Below, piece after piece: positions 8,312 through 17,100 of a stretch of DNA of 64,000 bases (positions within the stretch are counted from its first letter, which is position 1; each line of letters starts with the position of its first letter). The notes below the pieces were generated by a model, which was given only the letters and a program-made list of their open reading frames with translations, made no database searches and had not been told where the DNA came from. Origin of the DNA: an uncultured Dokdonia sp. (GTDB lineage: Bacteria; Bacteroidota; Bacteroidia; Flavobacteriales; Flavobacteriaceae); assembly GCF_937910895.1 (NCBI RefSeq), contig NZ_CALEMI010000160.1, positions 62,001 through 126,000 on the forward strand. Reading direction: 5' to 3'. The position numbers were made by a program, and so were the translations under genes.

Positions 8312-8929
8312 TTAAAGCTCTTCTACCTCGTCTCTTTGTAACGGGGTTTTAATGAAATCAGCTACAAGTTCTTCTGCCTCTCTCAATGCTTTTTCTAGAT
8401 TGTCATTAAGAATAATATGATCAAATTGAGGAGCGGTTGCAAGCTCTGCAGAAGCTTTTGCAATACGCATATTAATTTTATCTTCACTCTCCGTTTTACG
8501 CTTTTTAAGACGTCTTTTTAATTCATCAACACTGGGGGGTTTTACAAAAATAGCGAGTGTTCTTTCTGGAAATTTTCTTTTAATACGTAACCCTCCAGAT
8601 ACATCAATATCAAAAATAACATGCTTTCCTAGAGCCCAAATACGATGTACCTCTTCCTTAAGCGTTCCGTAAAAACTATCTCGATAGACCTCTTCCCACT
8701 CTATAAAATCTTCATCTTTGATATGCTGCTTAAACTCTTCAAAAGACATAAAATAATAGTCTTTCCCGTGCTTCTCCTCTCCTCTGGGCTCTCTATTTGT
8801 TGCTGATATGCTAAACTCTAGATTCAATGCTTCTTGCGCTAGGAGATGCCGTACAATGGTTGTTTTACCACTTCCTGAAGGAGCCGAAAAAACAATAAGT
8901 TTCCCTGAGTGTTGTTTTACTTTTGTCAC
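8312..8929 (-). CDS. gmk: Guanylate kinase
   Basis: A 205-aa kinase phosphorylating GMP to GDP. The P-loop SAPSGSGKTTIV is at about 15-26, the GMP-binding ATNREPRGEEKHGKDYYF segment follows, and the FDIDVSGGLRIK and FVKPPSVDEL motifs are in place. It sits between yicC and nadD with short spacers, a common order in flavobacteria. Confidence 0.97.
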   Translation of the reverse strand: MTKVKQHSGKLIVFSAPSGSGKTTIVRHLLAQEALNLEFSISATNREPRGEEKHGKDYYFMSFEEFKQHIKDEDFIEWEEVYRDSFYGTLKEEVHRIWALGKHVIFDIDVSGGLRIKRKFPERTLAIFVKPPSVDELKRRLKKRKTESEDKINMRIAKASAELATAPQFDHIILNDNLEKALREAEELVADFIKTPLQRDEVEEL

Positions 8930-8944
8930 GCTTTACTATCAGAT

Positions 8945-9802
8945 TTAAAGTACATTAAGCATTTGTTCTTTTACTTTTTCTAATTCGTCTTTCATTTGCA
9001 CAACCAATTGTTGCATTTGGGCGTGATTAGATTTTGAACCAATAGTGTTGATCTCTCGACCTATTTCTTGACTTATAAAACCTAATTTTTTACCATTAGA
9101 ATCATCAGAATCTAATGCATCTGTAAAGTAATCTAAATGATTTTTAAGACGTACCTTTTCTTCAGTGATATCATATTTCTCTAGATAATAGATAAGTTCT
9201 TGTTCAAAACGGTTTTCATCTAGTTCTACTTTAAGATCTGCTACTGCTTTTTCTAATCGTACTTTTACACTATCCAGACGATCTACATCAATCACGACTA
9301 CTTTTTCCAGTAAGTCTTGTAAATTCTTGATCCGCAACTCAAATTCTCCTTTTAAAGAAGCGCCCTCGTCAGATCTATAGGTATTAATCTCTTCTAGCGC
9401 TATATCTAAAGTCGTTAGGATATTTTTATATTCATTTTCATCCATTTCTTCGCGCTCTACTTTTAACGCATCTGGAAGACGTACTGCCATTTTAAGAAGT
9501 TCTGTAGAATTACTCTCTGCTACATTTCCTAACTGTCGCATATACTCTTTTACAACCCCTTCATTCACTTTAGTATTTGTGTTTTCACCCGTGCTTTCTA
9601 CATACAAAGCAAAGTCCACTTTTCCACGTTCTAATGACTTTGCAACACGGTTACGCATAGCCAATTCTTTCTCCCTATAGGTAGATGGGATACGTGCATT
9701 TAGATCAAGGCTCTTACTGTTAAGAGACTTGATCTCAATGGTAATCTTCTTTCCGGGAAGCTGTATCACACTCTTCCCAAAACCAGTCATTGATTTTATC
9801 AT
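8945..9802 (-). CDS. YicC/YloC family endoribonuclease
   Basis: A 285-aa protein starting IKSMTGFGKS and containing the C-terminal KKLGFISQEIGREINTIGSKS block that defines the YicC family (DUF1732). E. coli YicC and B. subtilis YloC have been reported as endoribonucleases acting on small RNAs and mRNAs. The middle is a long helical, charged region. First gene of the yicC-gmk-nadD operon. The nearest -7 element is so close to the start codon that the transcript may have almost no leader. Confidence 0.92.
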   Translation of the reverse strand: MIKSMTGFGKSVIQLPGKKITIEIKSLNSKSLDLNARIPSTYREKELAMRNRVAKSLERGKVDFALYVESTGENTNTKVNEGVVKEYMRQLGNVAESNSTELLKMAVRLPDALKVEREEMDENEYKNILTTLDIALEEINTYRSDEGASLKGEFELRIKNLQDLLEKVVVIDVDRLDSVKVRLEKAVADLKVELDENRFEQELIYYLEKYDITEEKVRLKNHLDYFTDALDSDDSNGKKLGFISQEIGREINTIGSKSNHAQMQQLVVQMKDELEKVKEQMLNVL

Positions 9803-9807
9803 ATTAA

Positions 9808-9815
9808 CAAATATA
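9808..9815 (-). promoter_or_regulatory. Bacteroidota -7 element for yicC operon
   Basis: On the minus strand the sequence reads TATATTTG, an exact TAnnTTTG match. It ends five bases before the yicC start codon (9800-9802), which predicts a leaderless or nearly leaderless mRNA. No -33 element at normal spacing is obvious. Confidence 0.45.
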
Positions 9816-9875
9816 CGAGTTTTGAAATGATCGGATACCTAATCAAAATAAGAACAATCATGTTGTTTTTCTGAG

Positions 9876-9895
9876 TACGCTTTCGCGAAAGCGTA
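9876..9895. repeat. Dispersed palindrome TACGCTTTCGCGAAAGCGTA, copy 3 (intergenic)
   Basis: A full 20-base perfect palindrome in the divergent spacer between yicC and the unknown structural operon. A second small palindrome, GGGCA-TT-TGCCC, lies at 9962-9973. Confidence 0.9.
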
Positions 9896-10054
9896 TCCCC
9901 GTATAAACCCTATAATGTAAAAAAAATTAAAATGTACAAGTAATTTACCTACTTAAAAAAAGGGCATTTGCCCCCATTAAAAACTCTAATTACCCCTCAA
10001 GAATCCGTCAAGATTATATCAATTTTGACTTTCAGATTCAAAAACAAAATACTT

Positions 10055-11086
10055 ATGACCAGTTCTGTTATTATAGATTCAATAGGCACTGCAAAACCTA
10101 TCGCTTCCAAAATCTTATCAGATGCCTTTGAAATTCCTCAGGAACTTATCACCAAACTTATTTATGGCGCACCTTCTGTTTTATTGCATAAAGTAGATGA
10201 AAAAATAGCCAATAAAGCAACCAAAACACTCTCTCAGTTAGGCCTAGAGGTACGTGTTCAAGATGCTTCTATTCCCGTGCCTACAGATACCACAACTTAC
10301 GACATTAGCATTTATATAGAAGATATTGCGTTGCTCCCTTTAATTACAAAGCAAGTAAGTGAATTTTTAGGATGTGGTCTTAAAGAAGCTTTCCATTTGC
10401 TCACGCAAGAATCAGGTATTGTCATTGGGGGTGTTTCAAAAGCAACAGTCGATGCATTTTCTAAAAGAATAGATGCAAAAGTAGTGGCCTCACAAGCGAG
10501 TAAAGACACCTACACCATTAGCGTTGATACTACAGACAAATCGTTGTTAAAACAACTTTGTAGTGAGCTTAAAACAATGCCACCTTTTATAAATATTCCT
10601 TACAAGACCAGTCAAAACTTATGGCGTAAATATGGATCAAATAGCCATTTGAGTATTCTTAATGAGAGTCATCAGCGATTTGAAATTGTTCTCGAAAATG
10701 TAGTAGCAACACATCCTGAGTATAGAAAAACATTATTAGAAAAAGTAGGGATGCCGGAAGCCATCATAGATACTGTTCTTCAAAATTTACCTGTACAATT
10801 AGAAGAAGGACTTCCTATTCAAGAGGCTATCCAAGTAATAGAAGATTACAAGGAAAATGGACTTGCTTGTTCTATAAAACCATTACCTACCGCAGATTGC
10901 AGTATTGAAATCGAAATTACAGATCTAGAAAGCACGCAAAGTTTATTAAGTCAATTTGTATCAAAAGATCAACTTCCTGTTGTAGAAGGACAAAAATGGA
11001 CTTCACCTCCACTAAAAAGATTGATAGTACGCTATGTGGAAGAAAAATTAAATAACATAGAAACAACATCAGAAATAGTAGCCTAA
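10055..11086 (+). CDS. Protein with repeated ribosomal L7/L12 C-terminal-like domains
   Basis: 343 aa from the ATG at 10055; an open extension back to 9968 looks spurious. At least three segments, near 20-70, 75-145 and 225-300, share an alpha/beta pattern like the ribosomal L7/L12 C-terminal fold: a strand, then a helix rich in V/I/L and K/E, then a helix followed by a short strand (for example FLGCGLKEAFHLL with KVVAS). I infer this from pattern, not from an alignment. No signal peptide or catalytic motif. First gene of a ten-gene operon, coupled to the next by a TAATG overlap; possibly a protein-binding or assembly factor. Confidence 0.7.
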   Translation: MTSSVIIDSIGTAKPIASKILSDAFEIPQELITKLIYGAPSVLLHKVDEKIANKATKTLSQLGLEVRVQDASIPVPTDTTTYDISIYIEDIALLPLITKQVSEFLGCGLKEAFHLLTQESGIVIGGVSKATVDAFSKRIDAKVVASQASKDTYTISVDTTDKSLLKQLCSELKTMPPFINIPYKTSQNLWRKYGSNSHLSILNESHQRFEIVLENVVATHPEYRKTLLEKVGMPEAIIDTVLQNLPVQLEEGLPIQEAIQVIEDYKENGLACSIKPLPTADCSIEIEITDLESTQSLLSQFVSKDQLPVVEGQKWTSPPLKRLIVRYVEEKLNNIETTSEIVA

Positions 11087-11637
11087 TGAACACAACAAAC
11101 ACAAAAGAAACGTTGCACATACGTATCGCAGAAAAAGGGAAAGTATATGCCCTAGAAGGAAATTACAAAGAAGCGCTGCGCCACTATAAAGAAGCCATCA
11201 AAATGATGCAACAAACAAAAGATAGTGAGATCTTTTTTCAACATTATAGTCAGTGTGTGATGGAAGCCCTTGAACTCTCAGAAGCCTATGATGAAGTCAT
11301 TAGTTTTTGTGAAAGATATATCGATTTTCTGGATGAAAAAGATGGTGATAGTATCCTTATAAAAAAGCACTATGCCACGATTCTTGAAAAACAGGCGATT
11401 CAATATCTATATAAAGAAGAAAAGGATATTTCGCTTGAATTACTTAAAGAAGCACAAGAACACGTAGGCAAAGGAAAACAGCCTATTACAGATCAGTTAT
11501 TAAACTGGTTGCAAAGAGGCTTTTTAGTGACAAAGAAGCAACTCTCGGCACTACAGAAAAAACACCAATACTTTATTGTAAGAGAAGGTGTAGTCAATCC
11601 GAAAATTGCCTTTGAACTCCCAGCAGTTATTTCATAA
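11086..11637 (+). CDS. TPR-like helical repeat protein
   Basis: 183 aa, almost entirely helical. ALEGNYKEALRHYKEAIKMM (about 18-37) is a good tetratricopeptide unit, and at least two further helix pairs follow (YSQCVMEALELSEAYDEVI and IQYLYKEEKDISLELLKEA). There is no signal peptide, so it is likely cytoplasmic and a protein-binding adaptor or chaperone. Its ATG shares one base with the previous stop codon, so it is translationally coupled to the L7/L12-like protein; the two may act together on the structural proteins downstream. Confidence 0.75.
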   Translation: MNTTNTKETLHIRIAEKGKVYALEGNYKEALRHYKEAIKMMQQTKDSEIFFQHYSQCVMEALELSEAYDEVISFCERYIDFLDEKDGDSILIKKHYATILEKQAIQYLYKEEKDISLELLKEAQEHVGKGKQPITDQLLNWLQRGFLVTKKQLSALQKKHQYFIVREGVVNPKIAFELPAVIS

Positions 11638-11656
11638 TTATTAAAAAATAAAACAC

Positions 11657-13459
11657 ATGAGTTACACAGAAGATATTACTAACGGAGCAAGCATCTTACA
11701 ACAGGTAGATGTTACTGACATTATTACCTCACTTGCTCTGGGAATTGCAGCAGCACAAGAAAAGTTGGATGATAATTCTATTAAACAACTGACCAAGCTT
11801 TCTGAAACCGAAGTCGGTGATAAATCCTTATTAGAACTTGGATTTACTCCTGCCTTTTACTCTTTTGATTATGCAGATGTAAGTGCCTCTATCAGTTTAC
11901 GAATGGCATTAAAAAAAGCGGATGAATTTGGAGCAAAACTAAGTGCCGATTATAAAAGTAACGCCAACTTTGACAAAAACTTCTTTAACAAGTTAGAGAA
12001 CAATAAGAAAAAAGAAACTAGAAAAGAATTTAAGTCTGTAAAAGATATTTCGCTTAAAGCGAAAGTAACTAGCAATCTTACTCTTAATTCTAATTCTTAT
12101 AATATGCATCAAGAAGATGGTGCTATTTCTAAGGTAGAACATTTTGGAGAAAATGTACGTACCAATAATGAAGAGTATCGTGTCGTCAAAGAAATAGAAG
12201 AAGCAAAAGAGGTTCAAAACCAATCTTCTTCTGGAGTGATTATACGTAAATCAGGACCTTATGTAACTATTTATATTCCAGAAGCGCCAAGTGAGACTAT
12301 TGGCTTACTTAAGCTCAACAGTACGTATCCTACAGTTGCAGGAACGACCATCACCTTAAAGACTGGTGTTACTTTTGATAAAATAACAGATTTTGATACA
12401 ACTTTTGATGCGGCTGAAACAGCAAATACAACAGCAGGAACTACCCTAGGAATTACATCATCTGGATTTACTACAGACGGAACGACCTTCTCTAAACCTA
12501 AAATTTATTTTGGATGGGATCTAGATATTTTTGATCCTAATTATAATGAAGGAAGCGTCACTAATGCAACTCCAGCGTTAGCGCTATATCTAGAAACTAT
12601 AAAGTACATCTTAAAAGAAGATCCTGATTCAAAAATCAATATCGAGGGATACACAGACGGAAGTGGTAGTTCTAAATATAATGTTGACTTGAGTAAGAGA
12701 AGAGTAGATGCCATAAAAGAACACATTTTCGGAAAAGTAAGTGATACTGTTTCTGAAGCCAGAATTAAAACAGCACTCTACAAAGGAGAATCTCTAGCAA
12801 CTGATGAAAGTAAAGACGAGACATTACGATTTGTCTCGATAGAAATTATTTCAGATAACGATTATATATTCTTTAAAGGAGGAGAGATTACAAAAACTCC
12901 AGCAGGACCAAAACCTAGTTCTACAGACGACAATAAGTTTATTGTTTTAGAAAACACAACGCCACCTACACCACCTACAATTATCAAGTTTACCTATGGA
13001 GGTGAAGAAGTGATTATTAAAGAGTCTGCTGTAGACGAGACTTCAAAACTTAGCAGTAAAAGTTTAATACAAGGATTTCATCATGAGAAAGTAGGAGAAT
13101 TAAGCTACTTATTACACGAAGAATCTGTAGTTACCTATTCTGTATTTAATAGTGAGTCTGAAGAACTCGATGTGACTGTAGATGGTGTAGCTTCTGCCGA
13201 TCTAGACAAAAGCACCACCAAAGTATTTGTAAGTGAAACAGAGACTTCTAAAACACGTTTGAATACGTCATCAAAAGACGTAGATGGTAACAGAACATTT
13301 GCCGTAAGTGGTAGTATTGATTTTAGAACCTCAAGACAATTTGATATGTCTGTAGAAGGAAATGCATCGCTGGCAGCACGTATGAAATCTGTGCCTGCGC
13401 CACAAGAGTTTCTAGACTATATCACTCAGGTATTAACAAGTTCTAATAGCACCTCATAA
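11657..13459 (+). CDS. Large member of the GFTPTFY paralogue family with an OmpA-like insert
   Basis: 600 aa. The N-terminus matches the family shared by this operon: helix LALGIAAAQEKLDDNSI (about 27-43), then LGFTPAFYSF (about 57-66). The C-terminus has the matching signature SVEGNASLAARMKSVPAPQEF (about 563-585). Between them lies an OmpA C-terminal-like domain (about 280-395) with INIEGYTDGSGSSKYNVDLS and the RRVDAIKEH helix, a fold that normally binds peptidoglycan. No signal peptide is visible, which is odd for such a domain. The two halves of the family fold are thus separated by a 450-residue insertion. The next gene starts in its stop codon (TAATG). Confidence 0.75.
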   Translation: MSYTEDITNGASILQQVDVTDIITSLALGIAAAQEKLDDNSIKQLTKLSETEVGDKSLLELGFTPAFYSFDYADVSASISLRMALKKADEFGAKLSADYKSNANFDKNFFNKLENNKKKETRKEFKSVKDISLKAKVTSNLTLNSNSYNMHQEDGAISKVEHFGENVRTNNEEYRVVKEIEEAKEVQNQSSSGVIIRKSGPYVTIYIPEAPSETIGLLKLNSTYPTVAGTTITLKTGVTFDKITDFDTTFDAAETANTTAGTTLGITSSGFTTDGTTFSKPKIYFGWDLDIFDPNYNEGSVTNATPALALYLETIKYILKEDPDSKINIEGYTDGSGSSKYNVDLSKRRVDAIKEHIFGKVSDTVSEARIKTALYKGESLATDESKDETLRFVSIEIISDNDYIFFKGGEITKTPAGPKPSSTDDNKFIVLENTTPPTPPTIIKFTYGGEEVIIKESAVDETSKLSSKSLIQGFHHEKVGELSYLLHEESVVTYSVFNSESEELDVTVDGVASADLDKSTTKVFVSETETSKTRLNTSSKDVDGNRTFAVSGSIDFRTSRQFDMSVEGNASLAARMKSVPAPQEFLDYITQVLTSSNSTS

Positions 13460-13935
13460 TGTCTGTAGGAGCCGAGATTTCTAGAACGCTTGTTAATGCG
13501 CCATTGCCACAACTCATTGAGCAATTAGGGGTTTCTATAGCAAATGCACAAGCAGCATTAGATACCAATTCTATACGCCTTGCCAATGCTATGAGTGCAA
13601 ATAAAGTAGCTGTAGGCGATCAGGAATATAGCTTGATCGCCTTAGGCTTTGCGCCTACCTTTTATCAATTTACAGAAGCGACAGTAGAAGTGAAACTAGA
13701 ATTCTCACTATCAGAATCGGAGTCTTTTAGTATTGGCGGGAGTATAGGGGGTAGTACTTCCCCTAAGGATGGAGAAAAAAAGCAAACCATGTTTAGTGCA
13801 AGTCTTACCGCCAGCTACGCCAGAAAGTTTGAAATGAGTGCCGAAGGAGCTTCTTCTATTGCAGCTCGTATTGTTGCCATACCTGCACCAGATACATATC
13901 ACGAGTTGTTAAAAGAACTCGCAGCAAATACATAA
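13459..13935 (+). CDS. Minimal GFTPTFY-family structural-like protein, 158 aa
   Basis: This short paralogue shows the family core most clearly: APLPQLIEQLG, helix ANAQAALDTNSIRLANAM, LGFAPTFYQF (about 61-70), a strand VEVKLEFSLS, a Ser/Gly-rich loop, and the C-terminal SAEGASSIAARIVAIPAPD. No signal peptide, no cysteine-based or catalytic motif. It overlaps the preceding stop by one base. The compact two-strand-pair layout with a helix suggests a self-associating subunit, but this is inference. Confidence 0.72.
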   Translation: MSVGAEISRTLVNAPLPQLIEQLGVSIANAQAALDTNSIRLANAMSANKVAVGDQEYSLIALGFAPTFYQFTEATVEVKLEFSLSESESFSIGGSIGGSTSPKDGEKKQTMFSASLTASYARKFEMSAEGASSIAARIVAIPAPDTYHELLKELAANT

Positions 13936-13970
13936 CTATTTATATACATTAATATTTAAAAACAAAAATC

Positions 13971-14756
13971 ATGTTTAATAACAATCCACGTATAGGTCAA
14001 GAACTTCTTTATGTCCCAATGGGCGATATGATACGCCAAATCGCTTTTGCAATTGCAGAAGGACAAATGGCTCTTGATGAAAACTCTATTGAAGTCGCAG
14101 AGATGATGGGAGGTTTAAAAACCATCACTGCAGATATTAATGGAGAAGAAAAAGTAACTTTTGAAGACAGCCGTGTTTTCTTTGGAAAAGAGAGAGTTTC
14201 TATTTCTGATGCCGTTATCCTATTTAACACATCCAAAGATTTGGCGTTAAGAAGTCAAATTTTTAATCCTGACTCAAGTCCTGCTATCAATGATGATTTA
14301 TATGAGTATGTAACTCCTATTCCTACAGAAGACATTGATAAAAAAATAGTCCTTAAAAGCGGACTTCCAGCAAATACAGTTGCAGAAATATTTGTTCCAC
14401 AACGTCTCTCTATGTTAGAATTAGGTTTTACACCTACCTTCTACCAATTTGTAGATAACATCATTGAAGTAAAAATATCTATCAAGTTTACTAGAGAAGG
14501 CTCTTCGAGTGTAGATGTGCAAAGTAATAGCAAGACAAGAAGTGCCTCTATCGGGTTTAGTAGAGGTCGTGTACGAGCTAGACGTAACGTAACAACCACT
14601 CAAGTAAACGCAAACTATTCTCAGAAATATAGCTACTCGGCAGAGGGTTCTAGTTTGTTACGCACCAAGCTTGTGCCTATCCCACCACCAGCAATTCTAG
14701 AAGAGCGTATCCAGCAACAAATGGAAATCGCAAGAGAACAAGCCAACAATAACTAG
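13971..14756 (+). CDS. GFTPTFY-family structural-like protein, 261 aa
   Basis: It has the family helix (IAFAIAEGQMALDENSIEVAEMM, about 22-44), then a roughly 100-residue insertion before LGFTPTFYQF (about 150-160). The second half follows the family: VKISIKFT, a Ser/Arg-rich loop with RGRVRARRN, VNANYSQKYSYSAEGSSLL and VPIPPPAI, ending in a charged helix. The basic loop is distinctive and could contact acidic partners or nucleic acid. No signal peptide. Six bases separate it from the next paralogue. Confidence 0.72.
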   Translation: MFNNNPRIGQELLYVPMGDMIRQIAFAIAEGQMALDENSIEVAEMMGGLKTITADINGEEKVTFEDSRVFFGKERVSISDAVILFNTSKDLALRSQIFNPDSSPAINDDLYEYVTPIPTEDIDKKIVLKSGLPANTVAEIFVPQRLSMLELGFTPTFYQFVDNIIEVKISIKFTREGSSSVDVQSNSKTRSASIGFSRGRVRARRNVTTTQVNANYSQKYSYSAEGSSLLRTKLVPIPPPAILEERIQQQMEIAREQANNN

Positions 14757-14761
14757 AGATA

Positions 14762-15262
14762 ATGGCTAATATCACTAAAGAATTAATGAATGCACCCCTT
14801 CCCGAGATGGTCAAAAATCTCGGGACAGGTATTGCAGAAGCACAATATGCGTTAGACAAAGTTTCTATTAGAATTGCCCAAATGATGTCGGGTTTTACAG
14901 AAGATGAAGATGGAAAATTGGTTCAAGATCCTAATACGCTTGTGAGGCTTAAAGAAGGAGAGCCTGGCTATAGCTTACTCGCTTTGGGGTTTACACCTAC
15001 TTTTTATCAATATGTAGATACCCTCATGGAGATCAAAACCTCTTTCTCTATGTCACAATCTAGAGAGTTTAAAGTAGGCGCTGAAGTAAAAGTAAGAGCG
15101 TTTATGGTGACTGCTTCTGTGAATGCAAGTTATTCTCAAAAATATCAGTACTCAGCAGAAGGTAGTTCTCTTATTCGTACAAAATTAGTGACAGTTCCTT
15201 CTCCTGCTATTTTTGAAGAACGACTTAAAGAACTTTTACGTAACGAACCGCAAACCCCTTAA
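14762..15262 (+). CDS. GFTPTFY-family structural-like protein, 166 aa
   Basis: A compact paralogue: APLPEMVKNLGTGIAEAQYA, SIRIAQMMSG, LGFTPTFYQY (about 75-84), MEIKTSFSMS, VNASYSQKYQYSAEGSSL, then VTVPSPAIFEERL. Its C-terminal half is nearly the same as that of the 13971 protein (ASYSQKYxYSAEGSSLxRTKLV), pointing to a recent duplication. Cytoplasmic by prediction; no motif of known function. Confidence 0.73.
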   Translation: MANITKELMNAPLPEMVKNLGTGIAEAQYALDKVSIRIAQMMSGFTEDEDGKLVQDPNTLVRLKEGEPGYSLLALGFTPTFYQYVDTLMEIKTSFSMSQSREFKVGAEVKVRAFMVTASVNASYSQKYQYSAEGSSLIRTKLVTVPSPAIFEERLKELLRNEPQTP

Positions 15263-15266
15263 TCGC

Positions 15267-16376
15267 ATGGCTAAAAAGTGGACTTCATTTTTAAAACCAG
15301 ATACGCCTCCTACTGAAAAAAAGAACGTGTCTCAAGATTTAGATCTTTCATCAATTCTTGAAGACAATGAAGATATCCAACAGCTTCTTCAAGAAAAGGA
15401 AGCCTTAGAAAAAGCACTTAAAAATACGCCTGGCACAAAAAAAGAGGGTGACAGTGATGCACGCTTTCGCGAAAGCGAAATAATTCCCATTGCCACTAAA
15501 AAAAAGTTAGAAAAAAAATGGACTCAAAATCGAGAAGAGCTTCTCAAAAAGAAAAAAGAAGAAGAGAAACAACAAGATCTTTGGGAGAAAAAACGAAACT
15601 TAAAAAAGGCAAAACGTTCTGAAGAACCCATACAGAAGAAATCGCTAAAGGTTCAAGCTAAGAGGCAAAAAAAAGAGACACCTTTAAAAAAGAAGAAAGA
15701 AACTTCTATAGAACCCAAAAAACGTGTTCCTAAAAAAACAAATCAAAAAGAAATTGAAAATTGGCTTGCACAACGCCTCAAAAAAGGACTAGAAGAATCT
15801 ACCAAAAAGAAAGAAGCCGAAGCATGGCTACAAAAACAGCAAAAAGTAATTGACTCCTCAAAAAAGCAATTGCTACAAAAAAAGAAAGAGGTTCAAACCT
15901 GGGCAGAAAAACAAGAAAAAATAAAAGAAAAAGCACTCGAAAGTCTAAAAAACAAACAATTAGAGAACAGTATTCCTGAAAGGCTTAAAAAACCGGTAGA
16001 TACTGTTTACAGCTATTTAGACCAAAAAAAGAAAAAAAAACCAACACTAAAAAAATTGAGTGTTGACTTTCAAAAAGTATATAAGAAAAAACAAGAGGTT
16101 TTAAAAAAACCTCATCTAGAAAAAAGCTGGGAAGAACTACTTGACAAGAGACGAGAGGCTGTCTCGCAAAGCAAAAAGAGTAAAAAAGAGGTAGATGAAA
16201 AGATGAAAATTGTTACGACGGTAGCAAAAGACATTTGGGAAAAACGAGATCTTCTCAAAAAAGAACGCCTTCAAGAAGCATTAGCTCAAAAAAAAGAGCT
16301 TATGCGAGAAGAAGCAAAAAAGCAAGCAAAAGCCCAAGAACGCAAACAAAAGAAAAAAGACGATCGTTTTTTTTAA
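15267..16376 (+). CDS. Lysine/glutamate-rich coiled-coil protein
   Basis: 369 aa with very long helical, highly charged stretches dominated by Lys and Glu (for example KKLEKKWTQNREELLKKKKE and KLMREEAKKQAKAQERKQ-like runs), so most of it should be coiled coil or disordered and strongly basic. I chose the ATG at 15267, four bases after the previous stop; the frame extends upstream within the preceding gene. A copy of the dispersed palindrome lies in frame and reads RFRES (about 66-70). A scaffold, tether or nucleic-acid-binding role is possible. Low-complexity composition makes homology searching unreliable. Confidence 0.7.
   Translation: MAKKWTSFLKPDTPPTEKKNVSQDLDLSSILEDNEDIQQLLQEKEALEKALKNTPGTKKEGDSDARFRESEIIPIATKKKLEKKWTQNREELLKKKKEEEKQQDLWEKKRNLKKAKRSEEPIQKKSLKVQAKRQKKETPLKKKKETSIEPKKRVPKKTNQKEIENWLAQRLKKGLEESTKKKEAEAWLQKQQKVIDSSKKQLLQKKKEVQTWAEKQEKIKEKALESLKNKQLENSIPERLKKPVDTVYSYLDQKKKKKPTLKKLSVDFQKVYKKKQEVLKKPHLEKSWEELLDKRREAVSQSKKSKKEVDEKMKIVTTVAKDIWEKRDLLKKERLQEALAQKKELMREEAKKQAKAQERKQKKKDDRFF
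15463..15476. repeat. Dispersed palindrome GCTTTCGCGAAAGC, copy 4 (inside CDS)
   Basis: A perfect copy inside the Lys/Glu-rich gene. The reading frame here gives RFRES rather than the AFAKA seen in most coding copies. Confidence 0.85.
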
Positions 16377-16387
16377 TATAAATAACC

Positions 16388-17092
16388 ATGGATAATCAAG
16401 CATCTAGCGCATTAACACTCAAAGAAATCCTTTTAGGAATTACAGATAGTCTTAATCAAGCACAACATAAACTGCGTAACATGGCTCCTTATGATGAGTA
16501 CGGCAGACCAAATACCATGTACCAAATTCCGTATTTAGATTTTAACTTACAAGTGACTTCTGAATTTGAAAGCACACCGCAAGCAAATACCCCATTAACA
16601 GAATCAGTAAACCACAGTGCAGTTCCGTATAAACAAGCTGCGATGCTATTTAGACCCGCAAAGCCTAAAAGTCAGTCTAATAATACATCTACCGAGGTGG
16701 TCAGTACCATAAGTGGTCGTTTTATTGCGACAATACCTAATGAAGGAGTTCCTCAAATTATTTTAAGGTGTAATTATCAAACACCAACACTCGCTTCTAG
16801 CGGGACAGTGTATGAAGTCGCTCTTGAAGTAGCTATAGAGAATGCGGCTGGAGAAAAAATGTCTGGAATGCGTGTAGAATATAACTTTAATGAAGATAAG
16901 ACGACATTAATAAACGGTCTAGCAGTAACAACACCACCTACATTTGATACGCAAGAAATGCTTACAGATGGAAATGGTATTGCTCAAAACACCGTGTATC
17001 TAGATGCTGTAGATTACAATAGTGGTAAAACATTATTTTTTGATATAAATGCTGGGACTATTTTAAAGAAAATTTCTATTAGCAAAATATAA
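16388..17092 (+). CDS. Divergent operon member with an Ig-like C-terminal domain
   Basis: 234 aa. The N-terminus (LKEILLGITDSLNQAQHKL) resembles the family helix and is followed by a YLDFNLQV strand, but the LGFTPTFYQF motif is missing. Residues about 105-234 look like an Ig-like or Big domain: ISGRFIATIPNEGVPQIILR, VALEVAIENAAGEKMSGMRV and DGNGIAQNTVYLDAVDYNSG, with the typical DGNGIA turn. Such domains usually act as spacers or adhesive modules outside the cytoplasm, yet there is no signal peptide. Confidence 0.65.
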   Translation: MDNQASSALTLKEILLGITDSLNQAQHKLRNMAPYDEYGRPNTMYQIPYLDFNLQVTSEFESTPQANTPLTESVNHSAVPYKQAAMLFRPAKPKSQSNNTSTEVVSTISGRFIATIPNEGVPQIILRCNYQTPTLASSGTVYEVALEVAIENAAGEKMSGMRVEYNFNEDKTTLINGLAVTTPPTFDTQEMLTDGNGIAQNTVYLDAVDYNSGKTLFFDINAGTILKKISISKI

Positions 17093-17100
17093 TTTTAGGT

